64,000 nucleotides of DNA, taken from Glycine soja. Taxonomy: Eukaryota > Streptophyta > Magnoliopsida > Fabales > Fabaceae. A program made the translations under genes and the position numbers. Of this stretch, positions 22,444 to 31,400 are shown one piece after another. Numbering within the stretch: position 1 is the first letter of the stretch; each line of letters opens with the position of its first letter. Under the pieces are notes generated by a model. The model had not been told where the DNA came from. It saw only the letters and a program-made list of their open reading frames with translations, and ran no database searches. Where the stretch lies: the NCBI RefSeq assembly GCF_004193775.1, contig NC_041021.1, positions 33,801,718-33,865,717 on the forward strand. The letters are read 5' to 3'.

Positions 22444-23997
22444 TTATTATATCTTTGGCAAACATACCAAATCACACAAGTAGCATAAAATAGAAAGTCC
22501 AAGTATCATTTTCCCAAAGGACTTGTGCAATATTTGGCAATTTATACACTTTTTAAATAGTAGACAAATATAGAGTAAATTTAAATTAACAATGATTAAG
22601 ATTTGAAGTTTAAGGTGAAGACTTGAAATAAAACTAATACAAAAGGTTTTTGATTCTCAAAGATCTAGGTTACAAAGAGGAGTTACATGAAACACAATAG
22701 AAGAAAATGATTGGGGTTTGACTTCACTAAACCAGTCCCTCATGCATAAACAAGCTATTAATCTATGTTTATCATTCATTTGTTATCATCAACTCATAAA
22801 AATGCCCAATCCCTAATTCCTTACGAGAAGAGTCTAAGTACCATGACTAAACTACCAATCCCTTGCATTGCTTAGCCAAGTTACTCGCTTTAAGAAAAAA
22901 GAGTCAAAGGTATGGGTCTTGCTCTATTCCTAGCAACAATACCCATTAGGTGCTCTTCTGCGGTTCATAGTTCAAATACATTTTCCAATTGCATTTAAAC
23001 CATAAAATGGACGATCAAGTCAAAGCAAACATTAAGCAAAGAAGAAAGCACTTAACATAGAACAATAAACATTTATTAATAACTCAAAAGATATACACGA
23101 GTTTGGGTTTAGTTACACCAAACCCCAATCAAAGGGAAGCTCAGCTACTCATGGGTAAGATGAGCTTAAAAAAGGGTGAGGTGAAGAAGAAGGTGGAAAA
23201 TGAAGGAAGGAGAGAGTCCCATGCAGTTGCACATGTCCAAAACCTAGTTTTTTCGAAGAGAGTGTTTTGATTTCTTTCCAAAAACTCCCTTTAATGGATT
23301 TGTCTTTTTTTCATCAAGTGACAATGCAACATTTTTTAAAAGCGAGCCAATATTCTTGCTGGCAGTGGCGGATCCAAGACCCTGAGTCAGTAGGTGCAAA
23401 TTATAAAAAATAAAATCAGTGGATTCAATCATATAAATATAAATAAAATAAAATATAAAAATATAAGATTTTTATTTACAAAATTAATGAATTTTAAAAA
23501 ATGAGGGGGTGCAAATGCACACCCTCAAACCAATGTAGGTCCGCCACTGCTTGCTGGGCTAGAGCTCCAATAATAAGTATTGAAACTACATGGTTGGGGC
23601 GAGATGCCCTTGTGTTGGTTGGGCTAGAAATGTCTTCAAAATGAGTTGCTCTCTAAAAGAATTATGGTTAGGTGAGACAGTTGCTCGCTGGGCTGGGAGC
23701 ATCTTAGAATCTGGATGGCTACTTACCCTTCTGGCTGGGCATGATACACTCTGTCTAGCTAGGCTAGAATTGAAAATATTTTATTTTTTATTTTGATTCA
23801 TCCTCCTTCAACAAAAAGCTACCAAGCCTTCATTTAATACATAAGAAAACATAAAAATTGATTCTAAAACCTAAACATACTTGAAGGATTCCTAAAAGCT
23901 AAATTCTAACTAAAAGAAGAGAGAAACAAGAATCTAATTAAGGAAAAGGTAAGATAAATGCAATTATGTGTACCAAAAAGGTAAGCAAATAATGCAA
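22444..23997 (-). mobile_element. 1.55-kb insertion in the LINE with a 10-bp target duplication
   Basis: TTATTAATCA occurs immediately on both sides (22434-22443 and 23998-24007), and removing the insert with one copy leaves the LINE frame open across the junction. The left end contains CAAATCACACAAGTAG, the exact complement of the CTACTTGTGTGATTTG end of the fragment at 21580-22018, so the insert carries an Athila-like LTR/leader end in the opposite direction. A hAT MITE (23363-23549) is nested inside. A 10-bp duplication is unusual for an LTR element (5 bp expected) and resembles MULE-type insertion. The class is therefore unresolved. Confidence 0.65.
23363..23549. mobile_element. hAT-type MITE, 187 bp, perfect 8-bp duplication
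   Basis: The ends are CAGTGGCGGATCCAAG and, inverted, CAGTGGCGGACCTACA. The flanks are CTTGCTGG on both sides (23355-23362 and 23550-23557), a perfect 8-bp duplication as made by hAT transposases. The CAGNGGCGGA terminus is like that of Tip100-type hAT elements. It has no coding capacity. It is the youngest layer seen in the nest at this point. Confidence 0.92.
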
Positions 23998-24659
23998 TTA
24001 TTAATCACCTCTTGCAATATGATAACATTATCACCTATGCTTCTCCCTAGGATAAAGTTGCTCAAGAGAGGGTTAACCAAAGTCTCCAGGAAAGATCTCA
24101 ACCTAATAACAAGCAATTTAGATATCAGTTTGTACATTACACAAATTGATGGGTCTGAAGTCCTTTATATATATTTAGAGGTGTCCACTTTCTTAATTAG
24201 CACAACTAAAGTTTCATCAACCTAAGGATCAAAGGTGCCACTCTCAAAGGCATTCTTCACAAAGAGCCAAACATCATCCCTAACAACTTCCTAGAATAAC
24301 TTGTAGAAGATAGGTTGAATTTTATTGATTTTTCTTCTCACAACAATTTGGGCATGAAGGAAAGTTGAATTCTTGCTTCCCAACCTCACCCAATTTTCTT
24401 TGGTTTTCTAGTACCAAAGAGTTTCCTCTTGGAAAAACATTGTTTCATAATCCTTCTTAAGCTTGTGATAGAGAATAAAAAGGGAGGCAAAATCCACATA
24501 CTCCAATGATATTTCAATACCACAAATTTTGGACTTAAGCTCTCTTTTACGTTGGAAAATATTGCCAAATATCTCTTTGTTAAAGATTTTGGAATCATTT
24601 TTAACCTCCTTGAAGTACCCCGCAATATTTCCTCTTCTTCTAAACCAAGCATAACCAAC

Positions 24660-25799
24660 TGATGTGCCATTATTTTCTCCTATTTCTTAACCCTTTTTGC
24701 ACCATTTTAAGTACTGATTAATCTTAATTGTCAAATTAAGTAGGCAGTTTTATTATTTGGGCCCATTTAGCTAATTTGATGTTTTTAATCTAATTTCAGG
24801 AATTAATGAAGCATTGGGCTTGAATCCAGAATTGGGCTTGGGCTTGAATCCAGAATTGGGCTTGGACTTGAAGAGAACATACTATTTTATTCTACAAAAT
24901 TAGATCTTATCTTATCTTATCTAGATATTATTTAGATTTGATCTCATCTAGATATTATTTCATCTAAATCTTATCTTATCTTATCTTATCTAGATTTGAT
25001 TTTATTTTATTTATGGGCTTGGATTTAAAACAGATTTGTAAGCTTTAGGGCTGAAAAACTATTTAACAGCACCAAGGTTCTAGTTTAGCTCTCTCTTTCT
25101 TTTCTCTCTCTTCTCTCTCTCCTATTTTCGTTTTCTAGTTTTAGGCTTTTTCTTTGAGACATTTTTTCGTTTTGCAATTCCAATAGCAATAAAATTTCGT
25201 TCTTCAATTTATAAGTTTGTTATCTATTGATTAATGGAAGGCTAAGTCCCCAGCGTTGCTTTCTCTTGAGGATCAAGCGCAGTTCTCTTTGAGGTTCTGT
25301 TATTACTGTTAAATTCTGTTCAGTTTTTCCTCTACACTAATTACTCTAAATTTGTTGCTATTAATTCATGCATGCTTAGTGCTTGATTAATTGTCTCTGT
25401 GCTTAATTTATGTTCATGCTTAATGATCGTTTATGAGTAATTGGTGTATGTGTTGCTTAATCACATAATGAATGTCTTATGTTAAATTTCGCTTAGTAAT
25501 TTAATTTAGGGTTGGATTAAGTGATTAAACTGATAAAGGATAAATTCTCGCAACTTAGGATAAGAGACTTGCTTGTGAATCAAGGGGAAGCAATGTATTT
25601 TAATTCTGATATTTTTCTAATTCAATTTTACTCGCTATTTAATTTACAAAAGCAAACAACCCCCCCCCCCCAATTTGTTACTATTTCTTACTATCTGTTA
25701 TGAATATTTGGTTTATCATTGCTCGTTGGGAAACGACCTAGGATCACTTCCTAGTTACTACATTTTAATGTTTATTTAATTCGGGTACGGCCTCGATCA
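24660..25799 (+). mobile_element. Solo LTR with 5-bp duplication CCAAC
   Basis: It begins TGATGTGCCATTATTTTC and ends ACGGCCTCGATCA, flanked by CCAAC at 24655-24659 and 25800-25804. Inside are a tandem block AATCCAGAATTGGGCTTG(GGCTTG) at 24815-24865, repeated TCTTATCTTATCTAGAT units at 24900-25000, and a TC-rich leader near 25090. LINE coding sequence lies on both sides, so the LTR went into the LINE. The poly-C run at 25661-25671 is unusual in this AT-rich setting. The superfamily is not certain. Confidence 0.88.
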
Positions 25800-26061
25800 C
25801 CAACTAAAGACCTATACGAGTTATACACAAAGCAGCTTCAAAGCGAAAAAGGACGAGCAACACTAAGACCAAGAAAACCACCACATCTCAAAATTAAGGT
25901 GTTATGGTCAGAGTGACATTTCAACAAGACCTCAACAATAGCTTCTTGGAATTGCATTCTCCAACTGAGATCACACAAACATTTGGCAAGCTTTTTATGG
26001 AAGGAAATGCTACTCGTTTGAGTTATGTGCCAATTAAACCTTCCTCCCAAAAGCTTTACAT

Positions 26062-26709
26062 CTTTAATGGATACTTAACATTATGTAGCTAGTATATTAT
26101 TTTAAAATTTTAATGATTATAGTATGTGAACTTTAGTGTACTTCTTTCTATAACAAGTTTGAAATATGTGATTTTTGTCGTAATAATTAATAATAAGTAT
26201 TAAATAACTTGTGACATTTTCTTTTCTTTGTAATTATGGTGCATATTTTACTTTCATATGTTAGAAAATGATGTATTATTATTGTTAAAAAATAATGTTT
26301 AATACAAAGTGATGAACAATTTATTATTATGTTGTAAAAACAGTTGGTAATATTATTTTATAAAAATACTAAATCGAAGTAATTTTTTATAACTAAAATA
26401 TGAAACTAAATTTAATAAGAACATTATTTTAAAGAAAAATATATATAGCATAATAATTATGTAATTTTAGTGAATAAATTTTACATTAAGATAATAGATT
26501 AAAAAATGGTGGAATCAAATTAAACCATAAATATTAATTTGTTTTAGTTTGAATTTGATGCTATATTTAAATCAAACCAAATTAAATCACATTATTAATT
26601 TATGTTTGGTTGGGATAAATGTTTTTAAAAATTAGACCAAAGTGCACCACAAAGACCCTTACACTCGAGTATCCTAAAACTTCAAGAGTTTGATGATGTA
26701 GAGTATAAA
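26062..26709. other. AT-rich spacer between LINE and Pack-MULE
   Basis: The sequence is very AT-rich, without a recognisable frame or repeat boundary. It may be old intergenic DNA into which the LINE inserted. Nothing further is supported. Confidence 0.4.
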
Positions 26710-27065
26710 AAAAGAGAAGGCAAAATTGCACTTTTGGTCTCCCATTTTAGCTCCAATTTCGTATTTGGTCCCCTGGTAATTTAATTCATAAATTGTGTCC
26801 TTTATTTTGTAAAAAAGTGCAATGTTAGTCCCCCGACGTCACAATTGGACGTTGACCGTTAGACAGTGATGTTGACTGTCACGTGTCAATGTCAGCTAGG
26901 CACGTAAAAAGGTTCACAGTTTTTACTTTGTGTGTTTTTTACCCCAACCCGCTTCCCCACTTTTTTCCGTAAATTTGCGCTGGATTTAGTGGAAAAAAGG
27001 CCTCTTACCCTTATGCTTTTGATATAATCAATCTTATCCTATGCATTGTACAACCCTGTGCTCAC

Positions 27066-27320
27066 TCAAGAGGCAGAAAAGTTGGATATCCCATTCCAAT
27101 TCAACCTGTGCTTAGCAAGTTGGAAAATCTTGATTTCGACAAACTTCGCGTTAAAACTGGGAGGCACGGGCAATAAGTTCTATTCTGCAGTTGCACTCCC
27201 TTTTGGGCTTGGATGAAGATGTCTCGCGGAGAAAATCACCTCTTTTGTCAAAAAAACTCAAATGCAATTCACCTGCAGAAAGGCCTCCTCGTGAACCATA
27301 ATACATTGGGAGATTTGCTA
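27066..27320 (+). pseudogene. SCL3-like GRAS gene fragment captured in the MULE
   Basis: In shifted frames the sequence reads EAEKLDIPFQFN, then LSKLENLDFDKLRVKTG, then (after further frame changes) SSILQLHSLLGLDED-like and NSNAIHLQKGLLVNHNTLGD. These match the middle of plant SCARECROW-LIKE 3 GRAS proteins, which act in gibberellin/DELLA signalling. At least two small indels break the frame, and only about 85 of the expected 450-plus residues are present. It directly abuts a segment (SRFVPELEDAKDKIMKLLED) that is not GRAS, showing a chimeric join at about 27320. Confidence 0.75.
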
Positions 27321-27500
27321 AATCCCTATGTTTCGTACTCCAGATTCGTGCCAGAATTGGAGGATGCCAAGGACAAAATCATGAAGCTCTTAGAAGATTA
27401 AGTCCTTCAGACTCGTTCAGATCTGGAGAGAGTGTAAACGACAGACCGTATTGAGCCCGACGAAGAGCGTGTTGAGATTTAGCGACAACTCAAGGAGTGC
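27321..27500 (+). pseudogene. Second captured coding-like fragment, unidentified
   Basis: Following the GRAS piece without a stop, the frame reads RFVPELEDAKDKIMKLLED, then a stop, then QTRSDLERV-like and RQLKECVERVGSKDQVL-like segments in neighbouring frames. The pattern (acidic, coiled-coil-like, charged) looks like a real protein piece with a few disabling changes. I do not recognise the parent gene. It runs into the G-rich block at 27490. Confidence 0.4.
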
Positions 27501-28082
27501 GTGGAGAGGGTGGGGTCGAAGGACCAGGTTTTGGTGAGGGGGTGGAAGATCAAGGGGCGGGGGAGGGCCGGGGAGAGGTTGTGGGTGGTGGTGGAGAGGA
27601 GGATGAGGCGGTTAGTGGCGGAGACGGACTGGACGGAGAGGCTGCAGGAGAGGAAGGAAGGGTGGCGGCGGAGGAGAAGGTGGTGGAGGGGTGGGTGGGG
27701 AGGGAGGGGGAGCCACGTGGCGGAGATGGGGTCGAAGGTGTGGAATTGGATGGTGGAGGAGGAGTGGGAGTGGGAGAGAATTGCATGGCTATGGCGGAGA
27801 TGGGGTTGTGGTGGTGGTGGAAGAAGAAGAATTTTTGTGAACGTAAAAAAATTTTACAAGATGGGTAAAAAAATCCATACAGTTTCAAGTGCCTATCAGA
27901 CGTTAACATGTGACACTCAACATCACTGCCTAACGGTCAACGTCCAATTGTAACGTTGGGGGACTAACATTACTCTTTTTTACAAAATAAATGACTCAAT
28001 TCGTGAATTAATTTATCGAAAGAATAAATACCAAATTGAAATTAAAGTGAAGGATCAAAAGTGCAATTTAGTCAAAAGAGAA

Positions 28083-28479
28083 TTAAAAATAAATATTTGA
28101 AGTAAAATATTATCTCACAAAATTTTTGTCTTGTTTGTACCCAATTTGAACACAATCCTTTTATTTATTTATATATATATATAATTTCTTTTCTTCTTTA
28201 TTATTACAATCTTGATTCAAACTTGTCACCGTCCATTGACAGAAACGTTGACTATTGTCATGTTTTCCAGAACCTACCAGCGCTGCCCGAACTTCACAAC
28301 GAACACACTTCTCTTCTCGTGACCGTACATGAAAAACCCACTAATCTATCCTCACAACCATTTACCCCTTCTCTTCATCAAAATTACACGACTTGCCACT
28401 ACCTTTCTTTTTCTTCTTCTTCTTTCCATTTTCTACCATCATCCTCTCTTCCCGTCTTGTGTAATGTTGTAATACAAAA
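28083..28479 (+). promoter_or_regulatory. Promoter and 5' UTR of the lipase gene
   Basis: The interval between the Pack-MULE duplication and the lipase ATG is only about 400 bases. It contains a TATATATATATAATT run at 28170-28185, a possible TATA region, followed by a TC-rich leader (TTTCTTTTTCTTCTTCTTC about 28404-28424) typical of plant 5' UTRs. No clear heat-shock element was seen by eye. The nearby transposon end could therefore lie within the native promoter. Confidence 0.45.
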
Positions 28480-31400
28480 ATGGCTTCTCTTCAATTCCGT
28501 TACGTTCTCTCTCCTCTTTCGCCCTCGCTTCCGCTTCCACCAACATTTTCTCGAGCTTTCCCTTTCCCGCCCCGTTTTCCGGGAAAATTGCGCGCTTTCT
28601 CTCTCGCGCGGAGGGGGCGAGTTCTTTCAATCTGCTGCGGCTCCTCCAAAACCGGTTCGCAGCTTCAGCGAGTCGCCGTTCCCGAAGACGATGATCGGCC
28701 TCCATTCGATATCAATCTCGCGGTGATTCTCGCGGGTTTCGCGTTCGAAGCGTACACTACTCCCCCTGTACGTGTTCCTTTTTTGCTGTCTTCGTTCGAG
28801 AAAATGGAAGAAAATAAACTTTCGGCGAATAGTGAAGCTGTTTGGACTGAAAAGTTTCTTTTATGCTTTTTTTTTTCTTTCTGATTCTTTAGTTGCTGAA
28901 TTTGCTAGAAGAGTTTTTTCTTTTATCATTTTTGCTGTTTCTTTAGTCGCTGAAGTTGCTAGAAGAGTTTTTTCTTTTATCCTTTTTGTTGATTCTTTAG
29001 TCGCTGAAATTGCTAGAAGAGTTTTTTCTTTTATCATTTTTGCTGTTTCTTTAGTCGCTGAAATTGCTAGAAGAGGAGTTTCTTTTATCATTTTTGCTGT
29101 TTCTTTAGTCGCTGAAATTGCTAGAAGAGTTTCTTTTATATTTTTGCTGATTCTTTTAGTCGCTGACATTGCTAGAAGAGTTTAGTTTTGGCTGATTCTT
29201 TAGTCGCTGAAATTGCTAGAATAGTTTCTTTTATACTTTTTGCTGATTCTTTAGTCTGAAATTATATTGATTGATCATTTATGATGATTGGTCGTTTTAT
29301 AATGTTTTTTTATTTTTATTTTCTGAAGATCGTTTTATAATGATTGATTGTTTTACTATCTTATAAAGTTTTAAGGTTTAAGGACTAATTTGATCATAGC
29401 TCCTAAATTAGAAGGCGTGCTTGTTCCTTTTTAGAATATCCAATCTATTATGTCATTTGAATTAATTATTTTTAGTCTAAAATAATCCTAACTAATTAAA
29501 TGAGAGAGGTTGTATGGACAAATATTTAGAAGAGAGAGAAACATTAATGACAATGGTATGGTATTTTTGAAAAAGTATATAAATTTAAGATAAATTATTG
29601 CTAACAATTAGATTAATCACTTTTTTATTCCTGATGTATTAAGTAATTTGGTCTTATAGATAAGAACGAATGTAGAACTAACTTTGGTGGTCATATTTGA
29701 TTTGGTTCTTGGTTTTGTTGCTTGTCAATTAATTTGATCTCTAATGTAATTGCGTAATCGTCGTTAAATTGAAAGAATAAGTTTCAGCAATTAATTTGAT
29801 ATATTATGCTTTTCTTCTGCGGTGGAAAATAAGCTAATCTATAAATTATTAGTGAGTTTAAAAAGTATGGTTTAATTTGAGAGGTTGAAATGAAAAATGA
29901 AAAAGAAAAATAAGTATGTTGCTATTTTTTCCTATAACTTGTTTGTGTTTGCTTAGAAGTATGCAATGAACAGGGATATGTGATGGGAACTTATATTTTT
30001 GTTATTGCTGTTTCTTCATGATATTGTGAGAAGAATGGAATAATTTTGTTAAGATCACATATCATTCTGTTATTTATGATTAGATAGTAATTAGTGATTT
30101 AGTCCTTATTACTTATTATTAGATTAGATTGATCCTATCTAATCAATACAGTAAAATACTGGTATAAATTTGATCATAATGTTACACTGAACATAATTTT
30201 TTTTTTTTCTTGATGAATTCAAACTTGTTTTAATCCTTTTCTTTTTCTTCCCTTTATAACATGTTGTAGGAAAACATGGGCAGGCGTGAAGTTGATGCTG
30301 GTGGTTGCAAGACAGTTTACCTTTCTGAGTAAGTGTCAATTGCCTTTCAGGATTGCACTTATTTCTCTCATCAGTTTAAATAATTCTCATGCACTTTTTA
30401 TAGAATCCGAGGGTGTCATTTGATCTATGTAGTTGCCCTAATCTAATCAAATAATTGTTGTTGTTGTTGTATTTAATTTCAAATGCTTTCCTTATTAAAA
30501 TAATGGCATGTTTAACAAGATTTTTTTGGGTATATGCAGGGAATTTGTTCATGAAATTTATGATGGTCAACTCTTCATAAAGTTGAAAAAGGGGTTCGAT
30601 TTTCCTGCCATGGATCCATGGGTTGGTTATCTTATTTAAATTACTGCCCCGAATGTGATGAGATGAAATGTGCACTACTTTTTACTTTGCCTTGTTTCTG
30701 ACAGTTATCCCTGCTGCCCCCAATTTTTTAGCTAATTCGTTGAAGTACTTATTTCTCTATGATTTCTGTAATTGCTTTATATTCATTCTTTTTGTGTGAT
30801 CCAGGGAACAAGTGATCCATACGTGGTCATACAAATGGATTCTCAGACTGCTAAAAGTAATATCAAATGGGGGTGAGCTTGCATCTCATTTTTTGTTTTT
30901 GTCATTTCACTTGTTAAATGGCCATCATCTGATGGTTAAAAGGAATTTTAATGGTCTTAATTTCTTAAATGGTTCAGAGCCAATGCCACTGCAAAATTTG
31001 TACAATGTGACTGTTTGGACTTGACTTTAAAAATTCTCTCATATTGTTCCTGAAAGCATTTTACTAAGTTTGAAGTATTTTGGATTTTTGTTTTCTTTCA
31101 AATTTGTGTATTAGCTAAGTTGAAACAAGAATAATTTGTGGGGACCATTTTTTAATTCATAAAATCACATTACTCATCTCATCGACTTCCTTTGATAAAA
31201 TTAAATGCCTTAACTTCAGTGGTACAATTATATACTGCTGTTTAAATTACTGTTGTAACCAGTCATTACTTTGGATTCATTTATGAAAAATTAATTGATG
31301 GCAGGACAAAGGAGCCAACATGGAATGAGGAGTTTACTTTTAATATTAAGCAGCCTCCAAGCCAAACTTTACAGGTTAACAGGCGTGATCTCTCTCGGTC

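Larger units (their letters stand above)
20938..26061 (-). pseudogene. L1-type LINE (endonuclease end, reverse transcriptase), interrupted
   Basis: Minus-strand pieces in order from the right: 26050-25805 (SHSDHNTLILRC-like endonuclease end, CHSDHNTLILRCGGFLGL), 24654-24008 (LWYQKTKENWVRLGSKNS, then NFILGRSIGDNVIILQEVIN), 22433-22020 ([52 protein letters not shown]), and about 21580-20938 (INRKFIWSVN, AKWETIAKPKSWGGLEVR). These are the standard blocks of plant L1-like ORF2, including the KID..KAYD and [11 protein letters not shown] motifs. The catalytic ADD region near 22050 is degraded. Three insertions split it (24660-25799, 22444-23997, about 21580-22018) and the gypsy nest cuts its 3' side at 20937. 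There are many stops. The 5' ORF1 part is absent. Confidence 0.85.
26719..28073. mobile_element. Pack-MULE-like element carrying gene fragments (1355 bp)
   Basis: Long inverted termini of about 200 bp: the left arm reads GGCAAAATTGCACTTTTGG and continues with TTAGTCCCCCGACGTCACAA and GGACGTTGACCGTTAGACAG; the right arm has the complements (AACGGTCAACGTCCAATTG, GGGGGACTAACATT, CAAAAGTGCAATTTAGTC). A perfect 9-bp duplication AAAAGAGAA borders it (26710-26718 and 28074-28082), the length Mutator-like transposases make. There is no transposase. The interior holds an SCL3-type GRAS fragment (27066-27320), a second unidentified coding-like piece, and an extremely G-rich block (27490-27830). This combination is the definition of a Pack-MULE. 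Confidence 0.88.

Noticed and set aside
27497..27953. Long frames on both strands over the G-rich block in the Pack-MULE
   Set aside because: Frames are open in three registers because the block lacks A and T for stop codons; composition (Gly/Glu, Arg/Trp or Pro/Ser runs) is a base-composition artefact.
28223..28726. 167-codon frame overlapping the lipase exon 1
   Set aside because: Exon 1 in the frame from 28480 joins in phase with 17 downstream exons and encodes a transit-peptide-like N-terminus; the longer frame does not connect to them.
28772..29185. 137-codon plus-strand frame with an 18-residue repeated motif
   Set aside because: It is the intron 1 minisatellite read in a frame different from exon 1, with no splice evidence; treated as a non-coding repeat.
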